A stretch of 56,549 nt of DNA from a virus. Of this stretch, positions 37,063-45,319 are shown in pieces; the first letter of the stretch is position 1, and each line of letters starts with the position of its first letter. The DNA lies in the IMG/VR virus record IMGVR_UViG_3300032265_000524, positions 1 through 56,549 of that record, one strand, 5' to 3'. The position numbers and the translations under genes were made by a program. The notes under the pieces were generated by a model that saw only the letters and a program-made list of their open reading frames with translations, did not search any database and had not been told where the DNA came from.

Positions 37063-37722
37063 ATGGCTCGTTATAATACCGCAACCCAGTCGCAAGTAAT
37101 TAATACTACTGCAACCGTAGGAGCACCGTATCAAGGGGTGTTCACTAAATTTACTGGCACCCCACCGTACACAGTGACTCTACCAAACCCAGTACTATAT
37201 CCAGGTCAACAGCAACAGTTTTATAACGCTACAACTGGCGTGGTAACATTGCAAGCTGGTGGTACTGCTACATTTGTTGGTATTGGTGTCGGTACTGCTT
37301 CAACAACGCCAACTGGCCAAGGTGCTCCAGGCGGTACAACGTTTACCATGGAACCTAATTCATCTATTAGAATTGTATCTGATGGTACTAACTATGTTAT
37401 TATTGGCAGTGTTGGCGGTCCTAAAACAGCTACAGAATTAACAACCACCAGCACAACTGCACTAACTCCGTCAGGATTCAACGTAACAATATTCCCAACG
37501 GGTGCTGGTATAACAACCATTAATAGCGGTACAACAGGCGCAATGGATAACATCATTATTGGTGCTAACTGTGCTGTTGCTGCGACATTTACCTGTGCTA
37601 CGATCGTAGCTCAACCTACTACATTAACGCAGGTTGCTAACAAGTGCTATGTTGACAGAATCGCTAGAAAAGTTACAGCAGCCCAATTCTTTATATCAAG
37701 TTCTAGCGGATTTGGGGTCTAA
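37063..37722 (+). CDS. Virion protein, beta-rich, function unknown
   Basis: 219 residues. The N-terminal half contains PPYTVTLPNPVLYPGQQQQFYNAT and later SSIRIVSDGTNYVIIG, a pattern of the small phage fibre domain in which a 'TLP' strand is followed by a GxxxxF strand and a terminal SDGTxYxxIG. The 38135 product has a similar layout (FTITLPATANLIDGDTIQIVD...YGWYITR). The C-terminal half is Thr-rich with a NIIIGANCAVAATF strand. No enzymatic motif is seen. It lies between the two 109-residue paralogues and has its own late-type box. Confidence 0.6.
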   Translation: MARYNTATQSQVINTTATVGAPYQGVFTKFTGTPPYTVTLPNPVLYPGQQQQFYNATTGVVTLQAGGTATFVGIGVGTASTTPTGQGAPGGTTFTMEPNSSIRIVSDGTNYVIIGSVGGPKTATELTTTSTTALTPSGFNVTIFPTGAGITTINSGTTGAMDNIIIGANCAVAATFTCATIVAQPTTLTQVANKCYVDRIARKVTAAQFFISSSSGFGV

Positions 37723-37751
37723 CATAAAAATATTGAGTAATGCATAAAAAG

Positions 37752-37759
37752 CATAAATA
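37752..37759 (+). promoter_or_regulatory. Putative late promoter box CATAAATA
   Basis: The same 8-mer as at 20309 and 52542, in a 64-base gap, ending 27 bases before the ATG of copy B. GGAG at 37774-37777 is the ribosome-binding site. Confidence 0.6.
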
Positions 37760-37786
37760 ACATAAGAGAACACGGAGAATCAATAC

Positions 37787-38116
37787 ATGGCAACAGGAAG
37801 ATTAGGAAGTTCTGACTTAGCGGCAGCAACTTACACAACACTATATACTGTACCGGCAAATACCTATACAGCAATTTCTGTTAACTTTGTTAACAGAGCA
37901 AACACTCAAGTAAGCATCAGAATGTCGATAAGTGCTACGGCCAACGTTGGCTCTCCAATTGCATCTGAATGGATTGAGTATAACACCGTACTAACCGGTA
38001 ACCAAGTTCTAGAAAGAACAGGTATCATTGCAGATACAGGTGCTAACATTGTAGTATGGGCTAGTTCAGCACTAGTAACAGCTTATGCTTTTGGCATTGA
38101 ATCATCTACTACGTAA
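37787..38116 (+). CDS. Small beta-sandwich virion protein (109 aa), copy B
   Basis: Paralogue of the 36704 protein, of equal length, with the same MATGRLG opening, ASEWIEYNTVLTGNQVLERTGII block and GIESSTT end. It is diverged enough that the duplication is not recent. It lies two genes downstream of its partner with its own promoter, so the two copies may be expressed at different levels or occupy different positions in the virion. Function unknown. Confidence 0.65.
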   Translation: MATGRLGSSDLAAATYTTLYTVPANTYTAISVNFVNRANTQVSIRMSISATANVGSPIASEWIEYNTVLTGNQVLERTGIIADTGANIVVWASSALVTAYAFGIESSTT

Positions 38117-38134
38117 TAAGTTAAAGGAAAAACT

Positions 38135-38455
38135 ATGGGACGCAATATTACAACAACTGGAGCACAAACTGGAACTACTAGATATATTTCTAGCACATAT
38201 TCAGCATTGGCCAACGATAGAATTATCTGCACAGCAGGTGGTTTTACAATCACATTGCCAGCAACTGCAAACTTGATCGACGGCGATACAATTCAAATTG
38301 TCGACATTCAAGGTAACTTTGGTGGTTCGCCTGTTACTGTTAACAGTAACGGTGCAGCAATTCAAGGAACAGTACAAAACGTATCATTGAACGTTAATAA
38401 TACTACAGTAACTATCGTATATGCTCCATCATACGGTTGGTATATCACAAGATAA
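38135..38455 (+). CDS. Small fibre-domain protein (106 aa)
   Basis: 106 residues beginning MGRNITTTGAQTGTTRYISSTYSALANDR. FTITLPATANLIDGDTIQIVD followed by GNFGGSPVTV and a final YGWYITR is a compact beta domain I recognise from the ends of many phage tail-fibre proteins, where 'TLPA...GDxIxIxD' repeats. Here it stands alone as a gene. AAAGGA lies eight bases upstream. It probably forms part of the same appendage as the next five genes. Confidence 0.6.
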   Translation: MGRNITTTGAQTGTTRYISSTYSALANDRIICTAGGFTITLPATANLIDGDTIQIVDIQGNFGGSPVTVNSNGAAIQGTVQNVSLNVNNTTVTIVYAPSYGWYITR

Positions 38456-38483
38456 TACAGAACAGATTAAAGGGCGAAATTAA

Positions 38484-39278
38484 ATGGCTACAGTTGGACT
38501 TGGACAATTATTGGTTAACAGCACGAGTTCCGCGGCTCAACAATACAAACAAAACGTATTTGCGATCTATAACGGCTCGGTTAACCCACAGAACGGTGGA
38601 ACATGTTGCTGCTTTATAGTACCCTCTGGTGTTGGTGCATCATGGGTAACGTTTGAGCTGTTCGGTGGTGGTGGTGACGGCCCTGGTGGCTGCTGCTGTA
38701 TGGGTGCCTATAATGGTCCCGGTGGCGGCGCCTACGTTAAAAAGACTTTGCAAACAACAGCTGGTTGTGCCTACATTCTATGTGCAGGCTCATCAGGTTG
38801 CTGTCAAGTCAACTGTTGCGGCACTTGCGGATTCCCTAGTTTCGTAGTATGTGCTGGTAACTCAACAACTGCTGCTTGTGCTACAGGCGGAGCAGGTGGT
38901 TGTGGTCTATGCTGGCACGGTGGTTTCAATAACTGTACTGGTGTTTGCGTAGCAATGTTTACATCAGGATGTTCTAGCAGTTTAGGTGACTTTATTGTTC
39001 CATCTATGCAGAGCACACAAAAAGATTCAAACTATTGTACACAGTATAGCTATACATGGCAAGCTGGTACACCAAAATTAAGTAATAATAGCTGTCATAC
39101 ATTTGATATTTGTACCATTGGTATGGCACACTCAGGCTGTATGATGGTCGGTAGTTACACACCTGTTACACCATGTTCAGGTCCAGGTAGTCCTGGAATT
39201 GCTGGTGAAGGCTGCGGAGGCGGCTGCTGTTGGGGTAGCTGGGGCATGGGCGGCATGGTTGTAGTAACTTGGGGTTAA
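38484..39278 (+). CDS. Cys/Gly-rich virion protein 1 (28 Cys in 264 residues)
   Basis: 264 residues with 28 cysteines by count, many as CC or CCC. The N-terminal 55 residues are ordinary. CCC at 41-43 is followed by the signature WVTFELFGGGGDGPGGCCC at 54-72, shared with two other proteins in this cassette. The remainder alternates Gly-rich and Cys-rich stretches and ends in a WGMGGMVVVTWG strand. Gly-rich segments in phage adhesins such as gp38 can form polyglycine-II bundles that display receptor-binding loops. The cysteines could cross-link such a bundle or bind metal. The protein is intracellular before lysis, so disulphides would form only after release. Role inferred. Confidence 0.6.
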   Translation: MATVGLGQLLVNSTSSAAQQYKQNVFAIYNGSVNPQNGGTCCCFIVPSGVGASWVTFELFGGGGDGPGGCCCMGAYNGPGGGAYVKKTLQTTAGCAYILCAGSSGCCQVNCCGTCGFPSFVVCAGNSTTAACATGGAGGCGLCWHGGFNNCTGVCVAMFTSGCSSSLGDFIVPSMQSTQKDSNYCTQYSYTWQAGTPKLSNNSCHTFDICTIGMAHSGCMMVGSYTPVTPCSGPGSPGIAGEGCGGGCCWGSWGMGGMVVVTWG

Positions 39279-39296
39279 TAAAAGGAATTAATAAAA

Positions 39297-40013
39297 ATGA
39301 CAAGTAAAAATTTAGCATTAGGAAGTTTAAGTCCAGAGGACGCACAAGCGGCAGCAGAAGCGCATGTTGGTGAAGCTGCGACATCTGAGAGATTTGAACG
39401 TATTACATTTGAATTTGAATACGCTGTACCTGACGAGTACCTAAGTCAGTCAATGTCTAAAGGCTTAAAGGCCAAGTGGACATACAGTGGTCCTAAAACA
39501 CTTTATGTATTTGTTAAACAAGATACACATAAATTAGAGGGAAAATTTCACTATCACGAAGGCGATGACGGTCATCTAATCCCAACACCTCCAGGTGAAG
39601 TTAAAATTGCTATTGATCCAACTAAAGAACCATTAGTTGCTAGTATCATTTATAATGACTTAGACTACGGTACATTGCCTCATACAGAGGAGCCTTTACC
39701 AAACGGTAAAACATATGGTGCTCCAATTCCTACACCTCCAGATCACTGCTATGAAGTAGAAGAAATTGAATGGGATCCAGTAGCTGAGAAATTTAAAACT
39801 CCAACAGTACTAAAAGTCCCACATATGACATGGGACGGAATTAAAGCGTCTCGTAATAATATGCTAAAGTGGTCAGATATGAAAGTACGTACTTGTAACC
39901 CTGCTGAAGTCAAAGCATGGGAAGATTTCCGTAAAGAATTAAGAGATTTACCAAAAGTATGGAAGGATATCGATGCTTGGAAAGTACAACTCCCAGAACA
40001 ACCAAGTGCTTAA
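39297..40013 (+). CDS. Tail-assembly-chaperone-like protein A
   Basis: 238 residues, soluble, acidic at the start. Residues about 35-75 (ITFEFEYAVPDEYLSQ...WTYSGPKTLYVFV) match residues about 8-52 of the 41585 protein. The C-terminal segment near 175-225 (PHMTWDGIKASRNNMLKWSD, then WEDFRKELRDLPKVWK) resembles the phage tail-fibre assembly chaperone domain (W...R..RN.LL..SDW...W..YRQ.LRDI, the family called Phage_tail_APC). It sits between two Cys/Gly-rich proteins. A likely role is folding or trimerising them, as Tfa proteins do for fibres. This is an inference from motif and position. Confidence 0.65.
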   Translation: MTSKNLALGSLSPEDAQAAAEAHVGEAATSERFERITFEFEYAVPDEYLSQSMSKGLKAKWTYSGPKTLYVFVKQDTHKLEGKFHYHEGDDGHLIPTPPGEVKIAIDPTKEPLVASIIYNDLDYGTLPHTEEPLPNGKTYGAPIPTPPDHCYEVEEIEWDPVAEKFKTPTVLKVPHMTWDGIKASRNNMLKWSDMKVRTCNPAEVKAWEDFRKELRDLPKVWKDIDAWKVQLPEQPSA

Positions 40014-40027
40014 TAGGGTATAACTAA

Positions 40028-40813
40028 ATGGCAACAATCAACTTATCAGTTTTATTTCCAGATACTCGATATTCTACCACTTCATCAGGCTTAACTAATA
40101 CCTATTCAACTTTTAACGTTTACAACACTAGTTTAAACTCAGCGTGTAACGGTGGACAATGTTGTTTATGGACAGTACCAGCAGGCGTATGCTGGGCTAA
40201 GTTTGAAGTATGGGGTGGTGGTGGATCGGGTGGTGGCGCATGCTGCTGTGAACAACCTTGCTACCCGGGTGGATCAGGTAGCTATGCTAGAAGAACAATT
40301 CCTGTAACTCCGGGTAATTCATTTACAATCTGCGCTGGCGGTAATGGAAGTTGCCAAGGGCCATGCTGCGGACAAACTGGATATGACACCTGGGTACAGA
40401 GCAACGGTACAACACAGGTACAACTCAATCTATGTGCATCAGGCGGTTACTGGGGATCAACAGGATGTTTCTTTGGATTTGGATCATGCTGTTCATGCTC
40501 AGCATGCCAATACGGTGCATATTGTGGCGCAGACTTTGGTGTTTGCGGATCACGCGGTGGAACTCGTTTAAGTAATTGCGGCTATGACTCATATGCGTAT
40601 GTACCAGGGCCAACATACATCGGTGCTGGTATACAAATTACTATGGACTTCTGTCAAGCGTTGTCAGGTAATCAAATGATGACATCATTCAATTGTGGAT
40701 CAGCTTATGCTGTATTCCCAGGAGGCGGCATGTCGGGCGCAAGCGTACAGGGTGGTAACTGTTGTTGCGGTGGTATGGGTGCCGGTGGACTTGTTACTGT
40801 AACATATAGATAA
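40028..40813 (+). CDS. Cys/Gly-rich virion protein 2 (26 Cys in 261 residues)
   Basis: Paralogue of the 38484 and 40827 proteins. CNGGQCCLWTVPAGVCWAKFE (40-60) leads into VWGGGGSGGGACCCEQPC (61-78), then Gly/Cys blocks such as CFFGFGSCCSCSAC, and the MGAGGLVTVTYR end. By count it has 26 cysteines. The three proteins share the core and the closing beta strand and differ in the Cys-rich middle, as expected for receptor-binding loops under diversifying selection. The first 40 residues are a Thr/Ser-rich head. No classical Shine-Dalgarno is obvious close to the ATG. Confidence 0.6.
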   Translation: MATINLSVLFPDTRYSTTSSGLTNTYSTFNVYNTSLNSACNGGQCCLWTVPAGVCWAKFEVWGGGGSGGGACCCEQPCYPGGSGSYARRTIPVTPGNSFTICAGGNGSCQGPCCGQTGYDTWVQSNGTTQVQLNLCASGGYWGSTGCFFGFGSCCSCSACQYGAYCGADFGVCGSRGGTRLSNCGYDSYAYVPGPTYIGAGIQITMDFCQALSGNQMMTSFNCGSAYAVFPGGGMSGASVQGGNCCCGGMGAGGLVTVTYR

Positions 40814-40826
40814 GGGCAGAATATAA

Positions 40827-41579
40827 ATGGCAACAGTAAATTTATCAAATTTAGTATATACAATTCCAGCAGTACAGGGTAATAATTATCCAAGAGAATT
40901 TTTAGTATACAACACATCGACAGGTGCATTAAACAACGGCGGCCAGTGCTGTGCGTGGACAGTTCCAGCTAATGCTAGCTGGGTAACTTTTGAAATCTGG
41001 GGTGGTGGTGGTGGCGGTGCAGGTTCATGCTGCTGTCAGTCAGGATCAGGTGCTGGTGCTGGTGCTTATGCTGTTCAAACAGTCAGTTTAACTACATACA
41101 CAGGTTGCCTATACACAATTTGTGCTGCTAGTTCAACATGTATTACACCTGGTACAGGCGGCTACGGCGGCAGCACAACATGGGTCCAAGGCCCAGGTCT
41201 AAGCAACTTCTGTGCAACAGGTGGAACATATGGTTGTACACAGTGTTTTATGTTCCAAAACTGCTATATTTGTAATATTGCACACGGATCACACTGTATG
41301 TCGGCTTTCTATGGCGCAAGCTATGGTATTGCGGGCACAGGCGGCAGTAACATCAACGTACAGAACTGCTATCAGTTTGGACAACAGTTTTCTTCACTTG
41401 CTCCAGCTACAGCTTCAGGACCACAAATTGGTCCATCAGGTTGCGTAAACGGTGGTTGCTCATGTATGCCATGCGCATTCTTTCCAGGCGGTGGCGGATT
41501 ATCTGCACAAAGTCAAAACAACAACTGCTGGTGCGGCCAATGGGGCGCAGGTGGTTTAGTTTCAGTAACATGGGGTTAA
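40827..41579 (+). CDS. Cys/Gly-rich virion protein 3 (21 Cys in 250 residues)
   Basis: Third paralogue: NNGGQCCAWTVPANASWVTFE (36-56) followed by IWGGGGGGAGSCCC (57-70), several CxxC-like pairs in the middle (GCTQC, CSCMPC) and WGAGGLVSVTWG at the end. By count it has 21 cysteines. Head residues 1-35 resemble those of protein 2 (MAT-NLS, then a YNTS element). It starts 13 bases after protein 2 and is followed six bases later by the second chaperone-like gene, so the cassette reads Cys1, chaperone A, Cys2, Cys3, chaperone B. Confidence 0.6.
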   Translation: MATVNLSNLVYTIPAVQGNNYPREFLVYNTSTGALNNGGQCCAWTVPANASWVTFEIWGGGGGGAGSCCCQSGSGAGAGAYAVQTVSLTTYTGCLYTICAASSTCITPGTGGYGGSTTWVQGPGLSNFCATGGTYGCTQCFMFQNCYICNIAHGSHCMSAFYGASYGIAGTGGSNINVQNCYQFGQQFSSLAPATASGPQIGPSGCVNGGCSCMPCAFFPGGGGLSAQSQNNNCWCGQWGAGGLVSVTWG

Positions 41580-41584
41580 TTTAA

Positions 41585-42523
41585 ATGGCTGACATGAATA
41601 ACGTAACAACAATTACAGTACCTTTCACATATGACATGCCAGACGACTATCTAGCGCAGACAAATTCGCTAGGTAAAAAAGGTGTGTATACCTATGTAGG
41701 TCCTGATACACTATATATTTTCGTTGATCAGGTAACTGGTAAATGGGACAGACGTGCTCCTCTGCATGACGGACACGACGGTAGTGAAGTTCCAGTACCA
41801 TTACATCAAGTTCGCGTAGACATCGACTGTGCTAAAGATCCATTACTAGCTGTACTAGTTGGCGGCATGCCATCAGAGCATATTCCCCCAACCAGTGAAC
41901 AACCAACAATACAAGAAACACTACCAGACGGTTCAATTTACGAGCGTCACAAACAACCAGATCCACATCATACGTATGAAATTAATGACATGGTATTTGA
42001 TTTTACTGCTAAGGAATTTCCTAAACCATATCCGTGGAAACAACCACATATGACTTGGGCAGGTATTCGCATGTGGCGTAACAGTTTACTATATCATAGT
42101 GATCATGCTGCTCTAGCAGATGATACCCCAGAAGAAGTTCAAGCACAATGGAATGAGTATCGTCAAAAACTTAAAGATATTCCAAATGTACACGGTGGCG
42201 TAAACTTTAAAACTCAAATTGATACCAGTGCAGCAGCACCGATTAATACACAAGGTCAATATGTAATACAAGTAGTAGATGCCAGTGGTATTCAAGTAGG
42301 AATGGATGTATCAACAACACTACACGATGTAACTCAAGTTTTTCAAAACTTTATTACCAATGTAGTTGCTGTAGATACTGCAAAGAAACAAGTTACATTA
42401 AGTATTCCTGTAGTTGAAGTTGTAACTGCTATCAATGCAGGTGTCACATTCCACGCAGAACCAAATACTGCACCTTGGAAAATACGTGGTCTTCAAAATC
42501 CAGACGGCGAAGGCGATCATTAA
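41585..42523 (+). CDS. Tail-assembly-chaperone-like protein B with C-terminal beta module
   Basis: 312 residues, paralogue of the 39297 protein. The N-terminal domain (VPFTYDMPDDYLAQ...YTYVGPDTLYIFVDQ) and the chaperone-like segment at about 155-205 (PHMTWAGIRMWRNSLLYHSD, then WNEYRQKLKDIP) are both present. Unlike protein A, it continues for about 95 residues with a variant of the window's beta module (YVIQVVDASGIQVGMDVS...FITNVVAVDTAKKQVTLSI). The start is five bases after the previous stop, with only a distant GGGG as ribosome-binding site, so coupling is likely. A strong terminator follows. Confidence 0.65.
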   Translation: MADMNNVTTITVPFTYDMPDDYLAQTNSLGKKGVYTYVGPDTLYIFVDQVTGKWDRRAPLHDGHDGSEVPVPLHQVRVDIDCAKDPLLAVLVGGMPSEHIPPTSEQPTIQETLPDGSIYERHKQPDPHHTYEINDMVFDFTAKEFPKPYPWKQPHMTWAGIRMWRNSLLYHSDHAALADDTPEEVQAQWNEYRQKLKDIPNVHGGVNFKTQIDTSAAAPINTQGQYVIQVVDASGIQVGMDVSTTLHDVTQVFQNFITNVVAVDTAKKQVTLSIPVVEVVTAINAGVTFHAEPNTAPWKIRGLQNPDGEGDH

Positions 42524-42537
42524 GATTATAATACCGT

Positions 42538-42565
42538 AAAAAAAGGGCATTAACTGCCCTTTTTT
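42538..42565. terminator. Bidirectional intrinsic terminator between convergent operons
   Basis: GGGCA-TTAAC-TGCCC, flanked by seven A on the left and six T on the right, gives a strong hairpin plus U-tract on either strand. It lies between the stop of the rightward 41585 gene and the stop of the leftward carbamoyltransferase gene. Confidence 0.9.
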
Positions 42566-42577
42566 ATTGACTAAATT

Positions 42578-44398
42578 TTAGTCTTCAAAGTTAGAAACTG
42601 TAATCAGTTTGCCTAGCTCTGGCAAGTACAAGTATTCAATATCTGATTCTTTAAGTGTCCAGATAGCGTCATCTAATGTTTCTACTAACGGCTCTCCACC
42701 TAAATTGAAACTAGTGTTAAACAAGATCGGAACTCCAGTGCGATCATAGAACGCTTTAATTAGATCATAATAGTGAGGATTCTGTTCTCTAGTAACTGTT
42801 TGTATACGGCAAGTGCCGTCAACGTGAATGATACTTGGAATCTTTTCTTCAATACCAGGCTGGCAGTTAACAGCATACATCATGTAAGGACTATCTTCCA
42901 TACCACGCAAATCAAACCACTCATGCACATGATCTTGTAGTATACTACCTGCAAATGGTCGGAAATATTCACGATGTTTAACTTCATTTACATAATCTTT
43001 ACCATCTTCGTATGTAGGATTAAACAGCACTGAACGATTGCCCAATGCACGTGGACCGTTTTCTGAACGTCCTTGGAATAGAGTAACAATCTTCTTATCC
43101 ATAAACAAATCAACGATATCTTCGTGGGTAGCATCTTTAATTTCTACATCTTTATACTTACTAAGGATAGCATTAACATCCTCTACCGTATAATTATATT
43201 CAAACCCTAGATATAATCCGTCTTTGTTATATGGAATTTCTGTTTCAGGATCGGAATTTTTCCACTGCATTAAGGCAGCACCGATAGCAGTGCCAGCATC
43301 ATTTGATATTGGCTCTACATAAATTTCAATACCTTCATCTTTTAATGCTTCTAAGTAGTGATAGTTAGCAACACAATTTAAACCATAACCGCCTGAAATA
43401 ACAACTTTCTTTTTACCTGTCATTTCAACCGCCTTACGGATTAGTCGCACAACCTGTTCTTGTGTTTGCGTTTGGCAAGCATAGGCTAGGTCTCTACGAT
43501 TTTGTAACAGTGTAACATCATCACCTTCACTACCATTTTCCATTAGTTCGTTAAACAACATATGATTTACCACTGCACCGTTTGGATATGTTGGAACAAT
43601 AATATTTCTATTGGCTAATGGAGCAATACCAGTATCGTCAAAAAGTGGCGGAATATTATCATTTGGCTTTCCATATGGAAATAGTCCCATGGTCTTGCCA
43701 GCTTCGATTGAATCCCAACCGCAATACCGAGTTACTGCTTCGTATACTTTAGTGACACCAGCACGATCTGTGATTAAACATTCATGTGTTCCACGTTCAT
43801 CAAACATTGAACTATCAAAGTTTTCAATTAGTACACCCGGACTAGGTCCACGTACACCTACGTGCTTGTACAGTGTAGTAAATGTATTAGGATATTCACA
43901 GTCATAAATTGACTCAGTTTCCCAACCAGTTACCTGCTCTCCAGACATATTTAATGGTAAGAATGTACCAGCACCGTCTACAATTAGTGCAACTGCTGAA
44001 TCAAATCCTGAACGATAAAAAGCACAAGCCGCATGTAGTTTATGATGTACATGACTCATATCAATAACCTGCGGGTGTTTCCAAATGTTCATTTTGCGAG
44101 CAATCAAGCCCATCTTACGAGCAAGCCCAGTGTATACATCGTCACCAGTAAAGTCAACTTTGCCAGCAGTATCCTGTAGTCGTTGTGTATGTGCAATTAC
44201 CAAATAGTCTAGTCTATCTGTATATTCTTTAATCTTCATCATGGCAGCGTATGGACCGCCATCATATTTGTGTCTGCTTAGCCGTTCTTCTTCAATACTA
44301 AAAACAATTTTACCGTTCTTGAGTAAGCACACACTGGCATTGTGCCCGCGGGCGATTGCCGCGATCCATATATCTCTACGTCCGTAATCTAATTCCAT
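42578..44398 (-). CDS. Carbamoyltransferase, NodU/CmcH family
   Basis: 606 residues, the usual length for this family, which transfers carbamoyl from carbamoyl phosphate (via carbamoyl-adenylate) to a hydroxyl. Visible motifs: GHNAS at 18-22, EEERLSRHK at 36-44, the His cluster HVHHKLH at 116-122, DGAGT at 141-145, SGGYGLNC at 335-342, and the C-terminal-domain blocks GRSENGPRALGNRSVL (443-458) and HREYFRPFAGSIL (475-487), with NTSFN near the end. Both the kinase-like N domain and the carbamoyl-phosphate domain appear intact. Last gene of the leftward operon; AAGGAAA precedes the start. With a glycosyltransferase and SGNH-like proteins upstream, sugar carbamoylation is the best guess. Carbamoylation of a modified nucleobase is the alternative. 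Confidence 0.92.
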   Translation of the reverse strand: MELDYGRRDIWIAAIARGHNASVCLLKNGKIVFSIEEERLSRHKYDGGPYAAMMKIKEYTDRLDYLVIAHTQRLQDTAGKVDFTGDDVYTGLARKMGLIARKMNIWKHPQVIDMSHVHHKLHAACAFYRSGFDSAVALIVDGAGTFLPLNMSGEQVTGWETESIYDCEYPNTFTTLYKHVGVRGPSPGVLIENFDSSMFDERGTHECLITDRAGVTKVYEAVTRYCGWDSIEAGKTMGLFPYGKPNDNIPPLFDDTGIAPLANRNIIVPTYPNGAVVNHMLFNELMENGSEGDDVTLLQNRRDLAYACQTQTQEQVVRLIRKAVEMTGKKKVVISGGYGLNCVANYHYLEALKDEGIEIYVEPISNDAGTAIGAALMQWKNSDPETEIPYNKDGLYLGFEYNYTVEDVNAILSKYKDVEIKDATHEDIVDLFMDKKIVTLFQGRSENGPRALGNRSVLFNPTYEDGKDYVNEVKHREYFRPFAGSILQDHVHEWFDLRGMEDSPYMMYAVNCQPGIEEKIPSIIHVDGTCRIQTVTREQNPHYYDLIKAFYDRTGVPILFNTSFNLGGEPLVETLDDAIWTLKESDIEYLYLPELGKLITVSNFED

Positions 44399-44407
44399 AG
44401 TTTTTCC

Positions 44408-45319
44408 TTAAAATCCACGCGGCCTAGTCGGCCATTCAAAATCTTTTATATCTGATCTAGCTATTGCATATTCGCAAGCACGTTTATCTACATTTAATTT
44501 TACATGAATTGTATCGATAAAGTCAACCACTTTATGTGCAGTCAGCATGGTTTCATCAGATATCTTTAGCCGTTTCTTTAGTTCATGTTCTATCCAAAGT
44601 ACATGCTGTCTTGGGCTAGGATGAAAATCATAAAATTGTACACGCTGTGGTATATCATAAAATAGATATGTCAGCTGAGGATATCCGTTGCACAACTCCT
44701 CAAGCGGCATTAACCAGTGATCAGCATGATCTCCCCAAATAGGTTTTTCATATACTTGCAATTCTGGCACCATTTTCCAGGCAAGTTTTTCTGTAGTCTC
44801 GCCTGCTTTTTGAACAAACTCAGTAGTTTCACCGTAGGTTTTATCATTGCGTAGGTCGCTACCTAACATTCTAATGTCGCCGATACTAGTCATGTACCAT
44901 TCACACCCTGTTGATTTTAACAAGCCCTGTGTTAGTGATATGTTATTTAGAGTGTGCATTATAAATGCAGGTTCAAAAAAGAATGTATCAATCCATTTCT
45001 TATCGTACAGTTTTTCATTAAGGTATCCAAATACACTACCCATGGTTTTCCAACCACGTGGACGACCTAGTATTTCTTCTTGATGCCACCAATCATTACG
45101 TATGTGGCTAGACCACTGTACTATTACTACATCGTTCTCGCAAAATTTATACTTCATGTTGGCTTCAGCAACACGTTCAGCAATAGCACGATTTCCCAAT
45201 CCGGACATGCCCCAGTTTTGTACTTCTGCGAATTCGATGCCTAAGAAATTTGCCCAAGTAGGCCATGCATAGCTAGTATAGCTACAACCAAATGCAAATA
45301 ATCTGCGAGGTTGTTTCAT
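44408..45319 (-). CDS. SGNH-hydrolase-like protein, copy 1
   Basis: 303 residues. The N-terminus FAFGCSYT (S13) is a block-I-type nucleophile elbow with GCS in place of GDS. NWGMSGLGNRAIAERV (35-50) supplies the block II Gly and a conserved Asn. IVQWSSHIRND (66-76) occupies the block III position. YDFHPSPRQH (230-239) gives the Asp and His of block V, though with D-x-H rather than the usual D-x-x-H. Members of this superfamily are esterases, often deacetylating or acylating glycans. Its ATG overlaps the stop of copy 2 (TAATG). Many tryptophans suit a carbohydrate-facing surface. Substrate unknown. Confidence 0.75.
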   Translation of the reverse strand: MKQPRRLFAFGCSYTSYAWPTWANFLGIEFAEVQNWGMSGLGNRAIAERVAEANMKYKFCENDVVIVQWSSHIRNDWWHQEEILGRPRGWKTMGSVFGYLNEKLYDKKWIDTFFFEPAFIMHTLNNISLTQGLLKSTGCEWYMTSIGDIRMLGSDLRNDKTYGETTEFVQKAGETTEKLAWKMVPELQVYEKPIWGDHADHWLMPLEELCNGYPQLTYLFYDIPQRVQFYDFHPSPRQHVLWIEHELKKRLKISDETMLTAHKVVDFIDTIHVKLNVDKRACEYAIARSDIKDFEWPTRPRGF

